Shown: in pieces, positions 31,638-42,999 of the stretch
Layout: the number at the start of each line of letters is the position of its first letter
How positions within the stretch are numbered: the stretch's first letter is position 1
Origin: Tetracentron sinense
Taxonomy: Eukaryota > Streptophyta > Magnoliopsida > Trochodendrales > Trochodendraceae
DNA: 64,000 nt
Assembly: GCA_015143295.1 (NCBI GenBank)
Contig: CM026565.1
Coordinates: forward strand, 17,246,548 to 17,310,547
Direction: 5' to 3'
Notes under the pieces: model-generated
What the model saw: the letters and a program-made list of their open reading frames with translations, nothing else
What the model was told of the DNA's origin: nothing
Database searches by the model: none
Made by a program: the position numbers and the translations under genes

Positions 31638-34200
31638 CTACCTTATGATCTATTAATTTTATGGTGTTATTACATGTTTTTCCTTTAATTAAAATTAATT
31701 AGATACCCATAGAGATTTTTGGCCAGCATATATTAATGAGATTTTATTTATTAAATGTTAATTAATAAATCCCATGGTGTTTGACACCTCTTGCTTAAAC
31801 TTTCTTGGAGATTAAAGCTTATTTCGATTTGAATTGATTCATGGATTTTCGGATTTGTATCTGATTAGGAGAATCGATACAGTTTCGATATTTCGGCCAT
31901 AACTCAATGATCATAAGTCCAATTTAGGTCTGTCAGTACATCCTTTCAAAGCCGTCGAAAAGATCTATAACTTTCGTGAAGAAAGTTTTTCTACAATAAA
32001 TCGTTTTGAATGTCAAAACTTGAGTAAAAAATTTAAAGAGGGAAAAAGAGTTTTTTAAAATAATTTTTCAAGAGGCTTTCAAATTTTTCCTAAATTCCAT
32101 TATTTGATTTGAGAGCATGAGATGCTATTAAATCATTTAACGGACTATCTTTTATTTTATTAGTTTAATTATTTGATTCGAGAGCTCAAGCTGAGATTTA
32201 ATTAAATTGTTTAATTCTCTGCTTCGAGTCCATGAGATATCATTTAATTAAATGTTAATTATGATATCCTTTATGGTCCCCTAAAAGGTTTATGAGAATA
32301 AGACCATAATTATTGTTGTTGATTTAGATCAATGCATGTGCTTAGAAATACCGACTACATAGTATTTATGAGTTTTTATTTGATTAATAGTTAATCAAGT
32401 AATTACATAAATGTCATTGGATGAGATACAAGGTTTTATCTTAAGGGAATTTTAATTGATAGAGATCAATTATTTTATGGATATTTAATATTATTGTTTA
32501 GGGTATTATTTTATTTAATTGTTAAATCAAATAATCTATAAAGTAGTTGGCCCTTATGGAAAATTTTGAACTCATCTATTATTGATTTTAAATTCATTTT
32601 TGGAATCAATATAAGGTGATATTAAAAATTAGCAATTTGCCGATTTTTATTTTGGTCTTTTAATAGTTATTAGATCAAAATGATGGTGATTGTATGAAGA
32701 ATAAATCTTGGAAGGTGTTCTATAAGAGTAGTTGTAGGATTTCTAAGATAGTATGATCATGTGGACCTATTGTGTGGCTATATTATGTATTTCATGTGAT
32801 GATTTGTTATAGCTTTTAGTTGCTTAGAAGAGTCCATAACCCTTGTAATAATGTGATTATCGTTTTTGTGCAAAATTTGGATAATTGGATCAAACCCCAC
32901 AATATGTGTTATGTTGAAACATAAAGGGTTTGTGTTTAAATAGAACACATTATTATAGCCTTTTGGACGTGTTGTATGTTGTCCATGTTGAAGTTTTTAC
33001 ATGGAATTTGTTACTTGCATGATTATTAGATAATTGTGCCTTAATTGACATAGATGTAAGCTAACAATATTCACGATTATGGGATGTGCTTGAGTGACAC
33101 ACTTATGGACCCTAGTAGAGGTCTTAGAGAGTTGTTTAGAGACTCCCATAATTTCTTTTAGAATTAGGGTTGGGGAACCCTAATGTGCTAAAATTAATTC
33201 GTAAATAATTAAAGGGTAATATAGTCTATTTTGACTTATGGGTTTTAGTGATGCACATGGACACTTTATAATTGTTATTTTGGGCCCATGATGCTTGGTA
33301 TGACCAATGGTCCATCTTATGGATGAATGAACCATCTAATGTCCATCGATGTTAAAAATGACCTTTGTACCCTTGAATTAGATCCATTAAGATTTCTAGG
33401 GCTAGTGGGAGTTCATTGGAATTAGTTTGATCTAATTAAACAAAATTTGATTTATTATCATATGATGATTTTGTATATTGTTTTATACATGTGATACAAT
33501 GATATGTATTGTGAATGTTTATGATATATGCATGAGATGTATAATTTGTTTATAATATTCTGTTTTCCCTCCAGAAAAATATTAAGTGAATTACATGGGC
33601 TAATTTATCATACGGGATAATTTGCCCTATGACCTTTCATTATCAATAAGATTAGGAATTAATTAGTCTGAGTCTTGTCTTGCCAAAAGGTATTGACATA
33701 AATCAGTCTGAATTAAATTCTAGAGCCTTATTTCTATATTAGATAGGTTTATGTATGACCTAATATGGAGTGTCAACTAAAATGGGGGCACAACCCTACT
33801 TGATTATATAACGAACCAGAATGATGAGTTTCACTTAACCAATGAACATGACGGCTGATACAGTGATAGTCATGTTGTCCTTGGAGGTCGCAAGAAAATT
33901 GAGAATCACTGATTAACATAAAGAGTTATGCATGAGATGTTCAGATGATAGATAGTAGTTACTATCCACCTTGTGGTGCATATGTAATACTATCATAAAA
34001 TGGAAGATTGCATGTGTATTATAAGGCACCCAATGCTCATCAGAAATATGAAGTAGCATATTTTCTAATTTTATAGATTGAGGGGTCTATGAAATTTGAC
34101 TGAATGATGAGCAATATCATCAAAGATTGAAAGCCCTGATCTAATGATATTATAATGTGTGATATTATGATGTATGTTTTATTTATTACCATGTCATTCT
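31638..34200 (+). other. Long non-coding leader of copia element
   Basis: About 2.5 kb of AT-rich sequence without a recognisable gene lies between the PBS and the gag remnant. It is unusually long for a copia leader, so part of it may be foreign sequence. I could not identify an inserted element by its ends. Confidence 0.45.
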
Positions 34201-34850
34201 TTAACCACCTTACAAAGACTTTAATGAGAATCTCTTGACCAATTCAAAGTATTTGGAATGGAAAATGAATATCAAGTTTGTACTTACTATCTAAAGAATT
34301 GCCCAAGTTATCACTATTAATGTTAAATCTCATTTGAGATGTTTATAGAATACAATAGGGTTGCTAGGCAACTTACTATATAAAAGGATAAGTGGACACC
34401 AAGTTGACTAGAAAAATCCAGTCACAAAGAATATGATAGAGATTATTGGATTCATAAATCCCAATTCTTGGTGCTGAGATAAATTTATGGGATCAAAGGA
34501 TATGATCCTCAACTAAACCCCCGGAGTCTTTTAATATGGTTATGTTGAATAAGTAGGGAATCAGATTGTCTGAAATCCCACATGTTGTATATGACTATGA
34601 ACCTTTGAAGAGTTTAATGCTACTTGCAAAGATGTTCAAAAGAGTTCGATTCTCTAAATCCAGAGCATTCAAGCAAAGGAAAGAAATCCAAGTTTTTTCA
34701 TTGAAAAGATATTCTGGTAGTATGGCTAAGGGCTCTTTTGAGAAGAAAAGAAAGTATAAGGAATGTGCTTCATAGAGAAGCAATTGGTCATTAGATACAG
34801 GACAAACCTTTGGAAGGATTGTCCAATTTGTATACTTATTAAATCCAACT
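34201..34850 (+). pseudogene. Copia gag remnant
   Basis: At 34220-34290 the plus strand reads ENLLTNSKYLEWKMNIKFVL, the N-terminal block of copia gag (compare KLVGTNYIDWKRKIRIVF at 53540-53600). Later pieces, including KRYSGSMAKGSFEKKRKYK (34700-34760) and a shifted WKDCPICI (about 34812-34840), mark the basic tail and a ruined zinc knuckle. Frameshifts and stops are frequent. Confidence 0.6.
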
Positions 34851-35173
34851 TAATTGTTGGAATCTCCAGCTCCTAATGCTTGGTATGACCTTGCATAACT
34901 GCAATAGTTGTATGTTTGTTAAGGAAAAGGAGAAGTCCGAGTAGATAAAACTTCTACTTGGGAAGAGGACAAAAGCAATAGTTGCTATAGTCACAATTGG
35001 GATGTTTTTATGAAAACTAGCTCAAAATAGGATTTTATTCTTAGAGACTATGTATGTGCCAATTACTTGTAGAAATTAGATTTCTTATATTGTTACTATT
35101 GTAACATTAATTTGTATGTGACACATCTCTTATGTGAGTACTTGAATTTTAACACTCATTCCAGATCTGGATT
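34851..35173 (+). pseudogene. Copia protease remnant, truncated
   Basis: Only fragments are legible, such as a LLVEIRFLI-like stretch at about 35075-35105 standing where NLISV normally follows the protease. The element ends where the Tat LTR begins near 35174; the rest of pol is absent from this side. Confidence 0.4.
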
Positions 35174-36200
35174 GAACCTGATGAGGAATAGCGATAAATT
35201 GCAATTAGGTTGAGAGTCACCGCCTATCTAATTATGAGGGAAATAGGTCCCTGAAATGGTTGGATAAGGCATGATTTGGAAGTCAGAGGTTAGGGTAAAG
35301 AATGCAGTTGAGTTAGGGGAAGGTATTAGGCACCCCTAAACTCCCATCCGGAGATGGTTACCTACTCCCTAAGTCTGAATCGAAGTGGGAAAACCATAAG
35401 AGAAGCTCGAAATTTCATTTTTATGCTAAGCAGATATAATATTATTAGTAATGAATGTAATGAGATGGACATGGTAGAAACAGGATATGGATTCTATCCT
35501 AGAGGGAGCTGAACCCGATTAGGGTTGCCTACATATCCACTATCAGTGGAATCAAGTCGTACGTAGTTCCGGAAGGAGTTGATGGTTTGATTTGATTTGA
35601 TTGATTGATGATTTGATTGATTTTGGAAATTGATTTGATTTGATGGATGGGTTTCGCTGATTTGAGTACGAAATGGCCTTTTAAGCTCGTGCTGAGGAGC
35701 GATGGGGCAGTTTAATCTCTTGCCAGGGAGCCTTGGGGTGGGTACCTGAACAGGGTTTAACAGGGGTTTAGCTAGGGTTTAGTTGAGGTTAAGCTAGGGT
35801 TTGGGCAGAGGTTCAACTAGGTTTTAAATAGGGTTTAACTGTGGTTAATCTAGGGTTTAACTAGGGATTCAGGCAGAGGTTCGGCTAGGCGAGGCTAGTT
35901 TTGAATCAGAATTTGGGCTGGGGTTCGACTAGGCGAGACTAGTTTTGAATCGGGATTTGGGCAGAGGTTCAACTAGGTGAGGCTAATTTTGAACTGAAGT
36001 TCGGGCAGGGGTTCGACTGGGTTTAGCAAGCAGTCTAAGCTAGAATTTAACGACTAGAATTAAAAACTGTTTTTGATTCCAGAGTAAGCAAAAATTCGCG
36101 GACTTCGAACTCCCGAGAAATGATTCTGGTTTTCTTAGGATTTGAAAAAACCAAGGAAAGTGGAAGGGAATTGGAGAGATTTGTGAAGAGGGGTCTTGGG

Positions 36201-36208
36201 CTTTTATA
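36201..36208 (-). promoter_or_regulatory. TATA box of Tat LTR
   Basis: TATAAAAG on the minus strand, in CCCCTATAAAAGCCC. The hairpin array lies 73-290 bp upstream of it. Confidence 0.6.
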
Positions 36209-36280
36209 GGGGATGCAAAAAGAGGAAAAACCTAAAATTTTCGATGTGGGACTTTTTTTTTTTTTTGAAAACTTTGTTCT

Positions 36281-36498
36281 GGTCATTTATGTGAAAAACG
36301 ACCTGGTCAAAAAAGTCAACAAAAGTGGAAAGTAAGACAGTTTACGCAGGAAAGATGACCAAAAAAACCCAGTTCACTTTGGTCATTTATAGCATAAACG
36401 ACCAGGCTTTTAAAGCCAAAAACCTATGGTCGTTTATATCATAAGCGACCAGGTTAAAATGTCCAAAAATGGTCTGGTCATTTTTGGTATAAACGACC
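36281..36498 (-). repeat. Four hairpin units GGTC(A/G)TTTAT...ATAAACGACC
   Basis: Units at 36281-36303, 36381-36403, 36428-36450 and 36476-36498 each pair GGTC(A/G)TTTAT with a variant of ATAAACGACC across a few bases. Spacing ranges from about 47 to 100 bp. They precede the TATA box on the minus strand. Confidence 0.7.
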
Positions 36499-36985
36499 AA
36501 AATAAATTCAGTTTTTTATTAATTTTGCTTCGCCACATGGCATTTTCTAATTCGCTGAAAGCTAGATTTTGCGTTTAAAGCCTGATTTGAGCCCGAAAAC
36601 AACTGAAATCGAACTGATAAATCCACAAAAAATATTTTAGATAAAAAGTGAGTTTTGAAGTATTTTTCAGGGGTATTTTGGTCATTTTGTACTCTAGAGG
36701 TAATTTGGTCATTTTTTACTATTTTGAACCTGATTTGATCTCAAAAATAGGCAAAATTGAAGCAAAAATTTTGTAAAATTATTTTGAACAAAATGAAAAC
36801 TTTTAACACTTTTACAGGGGAATTTTGGTCATTTTTACCTCAGGGGCCTTTTGGTCATTTTTTTCACCTTAGGGGTGTTTCTGAAAATCGAAGCACAGGA
36901 AAAGAAGGTTTTGAAAGAGATTTTTTAAAAGGGTTTTTAAAGGTATGAAAAGAGACTAAAGGGGTACAAAATTGGGGTGCTTACA

Positions 36986-36999
36986 GTTGCCCCTCTTTG
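36986..36999 (-). promoter_or_regulatory. Polypurine tract of minus Tat element
   Basis: CAAAGAGGGGCAAC on the minus strand directly precedes the LTR start TGTAAGCACCCC, as expected for the plus-strand primer. Confidence 0.75.
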
Positions 37000-37194
37000 T
37001 CGGAGGGTGCTGGCACGTGAACGACAATGGTTATAAGGCCTCAATTTTGCACATGCAGTGAATAAAACCTGTGAAACTCAAGACAAAAAGAGTAAAAATA
37101 ATAAAAAGTTTAATTCTACTTAGACTGCTTGCTACAAATTGGATCCTAGAGGACGGGATTGATGGGAGAACCTGCTCGGTAGACGGGAATAGAG

Positions 37195-37500
37195 AGAAGG
37201 AAGGGATGATTCATACCCAGTGATGAAACATCTGAGATATGGGAGAGATAGTTCTTCGCCTCATTTCGGAGGGAAGAAAGATGAAAAGGAGGAAGGAATG
37301 ATTCATGCTCAGTGATGAAATCATGCTTCACTCAGGAGGGCGACAGTGATAGAGTGGAAAATGGATGGTTCGTGCTCAGTGACGAAACATCCGAGATAGG
37401 GATAACAGATTAGAGAAATGCAAATTTAGCCTTATCACAGGAAGGCTCAAAGCAGACTCTACAAGGGTTTAACCTCATCATAGGAAGGCTCAAAGCGGAC
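37195..37500 (-). repeat. Degenerate repeats in Tat 3' UTR
   Basis: Three variants of GGATGATTCATGCTCAGTGATGAAA (about 37205, 37296, 37366) and two of CATAGGAAGGCTCAAAG (37436, 37479) occur in order. No coding potential. Confidence 0.55.
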
Positions 37501-37504
37501 TCTG

Positions 37505-38035
37505 AAAATGCAACATCAGACAAGATGTATAAAGGGTGACATCAGACGAGATGTCAAAAGGAATGCATTAGACGAGATGCACGAAGGGTGACATCAGAGG
37601 ATATGTCAAAAGGAATGCATCAGACGAGATGCACGAAGGGTGACATCAGATGAGATGTCAAAAAAGAATGCATTAGATGAGATGCACGAAGGGTGACATC
37701 AGACGAGATGTCAAAAGGAATGCATCAGACAAGATGTAAGAAGGATGACATCAGACGAGATATCAAAAGGAATGCATTAGACGAGATGCACGAAGGGTGA
37801 CATCAGACGAGATGTCAAAAGGAAGACATCAGACGAGATGTACGAAGGGTGACATCAGACGAGATGTACGAAGGGTGACATCAGACGAGATGCACGAAGG
37901 ATGACATCAAAAGAGATGTCAAAAAGAATGCATCAGACAAGATGCACGAAGGGTGACATCAGACGAGATGCACGAAGGGAGGATGCAGATGACATCAAAT
38001 GAGATGCATAAGAATGACATCAAGATATGTGGGTG
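37505..38035 (-). repeat. 26-bp hairpin array, two alternating unit types
   Basis: About 20 units of 26 bp. Type A is GACATCAGACGAGATGTC plus AAAAGGAA; type B is TGCATCAGACGAGATGCA plus CGAAGGGT. In the first two thirds they mostly alternate A-B. Each unit can fold into a 6-bp stem with an AGACGA loop; where GAC changes to TGC on one side, GTC changes to GCA on the other. It lies between the gag fragment and the PPT, i.e. in the 3' UTR of the minus Tat element. Confidence 0.9.
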
Positions 38036-38220
38036 CATGTGTATAGTGTGACTAACTGTGTGAATGTGTGTGCGCAGTGCAGCTAAGTATGTGAGTCTGT
38101 GTTCAGTGCAGTTAATTGAGTATGTGATTGTGAAGTGTGTGTGTAAAGTACAGTTACCTATGTAGGTGTGCGAGCAGTGTGGCTACCTATGTACAGGTGT
38201 GTGATGTGACTATTATACAA
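38030..38220 (-). repeat. GTGTG-rich ~40-48 bp tandem repeat
   Basis: Four to five degenerate units with the core CAGTGCAGTTAACTATGTG and a GTGTGTG stretch follow directly after the 26-bp array. Confidence 0.7.
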
Positions 38221-40390
38221 GGAGATGAGACATGAGATGCATGGTGATGCATATAATGAATAGTGACATGCCTAGAATGAATGCAAATAAGATGGTATGA
38301 TAATGCAGAGGGGCCGAGAGATAACTCGCTAAATGAAGCTCTGATTTCGCACTTGCCCCTGGCTTGCAGTTTCTCTACTTGTTTTCTCAGCTGCTCTTCA
38401 GAGAACTATTGAAAGGAGATCGATCTTTGACCAAGCCATGAGATGCACTAAGACTCTATAACTCTTAAAGACGACTTTCTTTTGAAAAATTTGAGTTTTG
38501 AAAGCAGTTTTGAGAGAAATGAAATTTTTTTTTAAAAAAACTTGAATTCAATGTTTAAGGAAAGAGGAGGGTGCTTTCTTTGCTTGCTGGTTTATGAAAG
38601 GGTCTGCCCTTGCTGGAGTTTATGGATCTCTTGCCCCTCTGGGGCAGGATACAGTAATGAGTAATCTTATCCTTTGGGAGCCATTGCAAAGGGAGACAGT
38701 CACTCAGTTCTGACCCTGCCGTATGTTGAATCAGGTATTGCTTGGAGCTAAGGGCATTGGATAACTGTGAAATTGAGCTTCTTTATTCTAAGCTTGCAGA
38801 GATGAGTTGTTGGGGATTCAAAGTTATCCTTTGTCAATCTTCTGTCGTCAAACCAAAATTCAACTTTTTTCTTTTTTTACCCTTGGAATGATCAAGTCAT
38901 GGGATCACATGGTTTTTGTACAATGAAGCCATTTTCGATTTTTACTCATGCTTGCGAAGTTGATAATTTGTTTCCTTTTTTACCCCTAGTAGCAATACTA
39001 GGGCTGGGCTCACATTATTTTTGCACCTCAGTGCCATTTCTGGTTTTCATTGGGCCTGCGACTTTTGAGTTGAGTTGAGTTGTCTTCTCCCGTCATTTCC
39101 TTGATGGATTTGATATGTTGCTTTCAGATGCTTGCCTATCAATCTGCCTGTACTCTTAGTCTCTGAGGGATCTGGGAGGACTTAAGATAAGATGAAACGT
39201 AAGCTTAGGGGTCGAGGTTTTGGGAACACCCTTTCTTCTTTTGAGCTTTGCTTGAGCACCTCTTTTGAGCTTTGCCCTTTTTTTTTTTTTTTTGATTTTT
39301 TGAAGAGGCTCATGTGCTCGAATTTGATTGATTTGACCGCACCTGATTTTTAGGCTGCTTACGTACCCTTTTCAGGATTAGGTCATGTCGTAGTTTGAGC
39401 TCTTAGGCTTACAATGAAACTTTTGATAGGGGTGTCCCAATAAATGTGTTTCAAGAAAGAAAGGTTGTTAGGTTTGAAGGGTGAACTAGTGGATTTTGTT
39501 GATATAAACTTGATTGGATACATGTAGGGAGAAATGGTGTGCCAAACATGGCCTCCTTTCATTTCCTACAGTGATTGAGAGTACAGAAAATTTCGTGACA
39601 GGATCTTAAGCATAACATCTCTTGACTTGATCATTGTTGAATGACTCTGGGAGGTCTTCATTCTCCATACGGCTGCGTTAAGGAATACTCTTAGGAAATC
39701 TATTTCTAACCGTATGGGTTTTTGAAGATGGACTGATCTTTCCCTCGGCCAGTAGTTGATGTTTCTATAAAGATAGGGTTCTTGGTCAATCTTCTTCAGT
39801 ACTTGCTTCGTATTTGATATACTGTTCTGCCCCTGTCTTGATAACGATGATTGTTCTGTATTTCTTGAATGATTTGTAATTTAGAATCTTGACAGTGGTC
39901 TGATAGGCCTTCTTGAAGAAATCTCTGATTTACCCTCTGCCCCTAGTGTAGCAAGGTTCCAATTTTTGCCTACTTGGGGTTATTACTGAGTTTCCCACTT
40001 TCTTACCTTGGCTCTGTGAGGTTGAGGCTTTTCTTTGGAAATTCCTCTTCCTGCTTATTGACATATGCTGCCCCTGGACATTTTTTGAATTGAGTGGTTG
40101 AATCATGATTCAGGCGAGCCCTCTTTAAACCAGCAAGCTTAGTAAGCTTGAGAAGAGAAAACAATTTTATTTTTAGGTGGCCTCAGGTTACTAGAACTTC
40201 TGAGAAGTGCTAGATCATCATTGGCCAAATTTAGGCATAACAAAAATGCGACTTCTTTCAAAAGACAGTTTGCTTCATTGAATACGTGAAGTGAACACAA
40301 CATGTTTTACAAAAGACGGACTTTACACAGATTGGACTCTGGGCTATTATGGCTGACATTTGCAATAGTTAACAAAAAACAAAAAAGACT
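38221..40390 (-). other. Non-coding internal region of Tat derivative
   Basis: No pol domain is legible in any frame. The sequence has many TGCCCCT words (AGGGGCA on the minus strand) and a T-rich tract (39279-39302). Two loosely related segments around 38870-39080 share ACCC...GGGCTCACAT..TTTTTGCAC-type order. It takes the place where a full Tat element would have its pol gene. Confidence 0.45.
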
Positions 40391-40866
40391 TTGACAGGCT
40401 TGATCTTTGTCAATTTCTTTCGCAGTGTTCTCTCTCTGGCTCTCTGCCCCAAGATGCTTCATTTCCAGTGGCTATCAGAATGGCACAGGCATGGCTGGTT
40501 GGATGGGTTGGGCGGGTTGGATGTGGTTAGCTTGGTTATTATGTGGTGGCATGGGGGCTTGAAGGATGTTGGTGTTGCCGGGAGCTAACTCAACCTTCCT
40601 TTGGTCGAGTAGATCTTGGATTAGATGATGCAATGCTCGATAACGGTCGGTTATATGCCTTGGTCCTTGATGAAAGTCACAGTGATGATCCATACGAAAA
40701 ATTGGGTTACTGGGTTAGGTATGGCGGTTGGAGCTTTGGGTTCAACCAGTTTACTTCGAATGAGGAATGGAAGGAACTGACTAAGTATGTAGGGGAGACG
40801 GGTAAATTTTCTGTTTACCCCGCGTTGTTGCCTTTGACCCTGAGCTTGGTACTGGGATTGAACTAG
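40391..40866 (-). pseudogene. Tat gag C-terminal fragment
   Basis: The minus strand first reads FTRLPYILSQFLPFLI (about 40760-40805). After a frameshift it reads VDHHCDFHQGPRHITDRYRA and LIQDLLDQRKVELAPGNT, then NNQANHI. This matches the plus-strand Tat gag at 61010-61320 (CAFHRGPGHATDYY, IQDLLDEGRVELVPDNT, HNNQVNF). The usual zinc-knuckle Cys after GH is lost. It is the only coding relic of this element. Confidence 0.78.
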
Positions 40867-41279
40867 CTGCTGAACTTGATGCTGATTAGGGGCCTAATCA
40901 AACCATGGTTAGTATCTCTAAACTATGGTTATCCCTAACTGAGTCCTTAATCAAACCCTATGTAAACTCTAAACCCTAGGTACACCCTGGTCAAACCCTA
41001 GGTAAACGCTAGGCCTAACCCTAGGAAAACCCCAGTCAAACCCTAGGCCTAACCCTAGAACATAGCTTAATCCCAGGTAAAACCCTAGACTAACCCTAGG
41101 TAAACCCTGGTCAAACCCTCGTCAAACCCTAGGCCTAACCCATGGAAAACTCTAGTCCAACCCTAGGGCCCAAAAACCCTCAAATCCAGGTGTAGAACCT
41201 TCTGTGGGCCCAAATAGGGGCCCATAGACCTCTTAGAGCCGTTACAGTGGGGCCCACAAGATCAATTTCAAAAATCCTA

Positions 41280-41441
41280 GGAATGGCAGTAATAAATTTA
41301 CCGTCATTCTCAGTTTTGGCAAAGCTACAGTGTTCCCAATTCAAGTGTGCAAGGGTTGGGCATTTTTTAGCAAAAAGCCCAGAATGACAGTAATAACTTT
41401 ACTGCCATTCCCTTATTGCCTTGTTCAGGAATGACGGTAAT
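41280..41441 (+). repeat. GGAATGACGGTAA hairpins upstream of TATA
   Basis: GGAATGGCAGTAA pairs with TTACCGTCATTC (41280-41310). GAATGACAGTAA pairs with TTTACTGCCATTC (41382-41410). A half-unit lies at 41428-41441. The TATA box follows 130 bp later. Confidence 0.6.
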
Positions 41442-41570
41442 GTTATTTCCACTATTTCTCATTTTCTGCAGATCAACATGGTGCACCCTCCCTGGCCACC
41501 TCAGCTACTCTCAGGTGTGTCTACCACGCCGAGTTTAATCCCAATAATGCCCCAAGGGTTGCCCCAACTT

Positions 41571-41577
41571 TATATAA
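41571..41577 (+). promoter_or_regulatory. TATA box of Tat LTR fragment
   Basis: TATATAA in CAACTTTATATAATCTCCC, followed by a pyrimidine-rich start region. Confidence 0.5.
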
Positions 41578-41914
41578 TCTCCCCCATTCCTCAAGCTTGA
41601 CTCATTCCAAAAAACTAGTAGCAAAACCCTATAAGGATTCGGCCAGGCCTGTAGAGCCCCGAAACTTTTTGTATAAGCCTTGGGATGTGTGTCAAGGCAT
41701 GGTGTCTTGTAATCTCAATTTCATGAAATGAGAATTGGAAACTTCGATGGAATTGTGTCAAGAATGCTATAATTAATTAGATAAATTATTTAATAATGCC
41801 TATAAACTTTAAAGAGGTCCTAGTCAAGTTTAGAAGATGTTAGAATAGAAGTAGAATGGGTCCCAATAGTGGGAATGGGTGAAAAATGGACTCAGTATCA
41901 AAAACCTGCAGACC

Positions 41915-42100
41915 ACCGATCGCTCGGTCCATTGTAACGATCGATCGGTCCACAACCGATCGATCGGAGGCTATCGACTGGTTAACTTTTTTGTATGGGG
42001 AAATTTTTCAGAGAGCTTGTTTTTGACTGATCGCTCGGTCAAGAACACCGATCGCTCGGTAGGCAACAGATCGATTGGTCATAACTACCGATCGCTCGGT
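41915..42100 (+). promoter_or_regulatory. Array of seven ACCGATCGMTCGGT palindromes
   Basis: Copies at 41915-41928, 41937-41949, 41955-41967, 42024-42041, 42047-42060, 42066-42079 and 42087-42100. Four are the exact 14-mer or differ by one base. The array lies about 60-240 bp upstream of a TTAAAGGC stretch (about 42164) that stands where the chromovirus LTR has TATAAAGGCC. Its position suggests an enhancer, but this is not shown. Confidence 0.7.
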
Positions 42101-42999
42101 CCCCCGCGTTTTGCAGAAATTTCAGTAAGGGTGTTTTCATCTTTTGAGCGTTTCACTCATGCCTTAAAGGCTTTGCCCAAGAACTTGAGGGTTCATAAAC
42201 CCCAAGTAGAGACCTTGAGAGATAGAGAGAAAAGAGAAGGGGTTTCTAAACCTAGGGTTTTCTTTTGAGGAGGAATCAAAGGGTTGAAGACCCACAATCA
42301 TCCTCAAGCTTGTTCTTCTTCAAGTTCTCGACTCAAGCTCGTGAGGAGCACTTTTCCCAAGCTAGGGCAGCGACTCACGCATGCTTTTGCAAGGGGTTCC
42401 TTCCCTCATCTGTCAAGGTCAGTACCTTTTGCTACCCTTCTAGTTCATACCTCTTTTCTTTCCTTCTTTATAGTTTTCCTAATGTATGAACCTAATGGGA
42501 TGAACGGATGGTTGTTGGGTGTGAATGGACGATTGGATGCCGTGTGTGTATGGTTTTGATGAATGAAATAGGGAGGGAATAGTATCCATAATGAACATAC
42601 ATGTGTGATGTGAGTATCAACCCACCTAGAAAAGCATGATGTAGGTTTAATAAATAATGAACACACCCCATGTTTGATGAAATGCCAAGGTGAATAAAAT
42701 GAGTTATAAATTCAAAAATGCATGCTTAATTAACTATGGAAAGTCCTAGGGCCTATGATATTGTGTTTCCTTGCTTTCCCTGAATTGCATGAATATTGAC
42801 TTGCTCAAATTATCGATGTTATATGTATTGTGAATTACCCAATTGTCATCTTTAAATTCAAATGCAAGTATGCACACGATTCCGCAAGCACGGCATGCAT
42901 GACATGATTTACCAAGGTTTTTCAAGAACGAGAATTAGAGGTAGGACATATCCTACGATATGTTTTACATCACTTTTGGCAAGAACAAGACTCGCATGC

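Larger units (their letters stand above)
35174..36985 (-). repeat. 3' LTR of minus-strand Tat/Ogre-type element
   Basis: On the minus strand it starts TGTAAGCACCCCAATTTTGT right after a polypurine tract and ends near 35174, past a GGCGGTGACTC block similar to that of the other Tat LTRs. It contains four hairpin units (36281-36498), a TATA box (36201-36208) and a degenerate AGGGTTTAACTAGG-type array (35740-36030). The exact 3' end is uncertain by about 10 bp. Confidence 0.78.

Noticed and set aside
37505..38035. CRISPR-like array of regularly spaced repeats
   Set aside because: The array is contiguous with no unique spacers, in a plant retrotransposon 3' UTR.
40900..41170. AAACCCTAGG-rich stretch resembling interstitial telomere repeats
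   Set aside because: The units are irregular (CCTAGG, CCTGGT, AACCCTAGG mixed) and not the 7-bp CCCTAAA array; similar strings occur in other Tat LTR parts of the window (35740-36030, 44990-45400).
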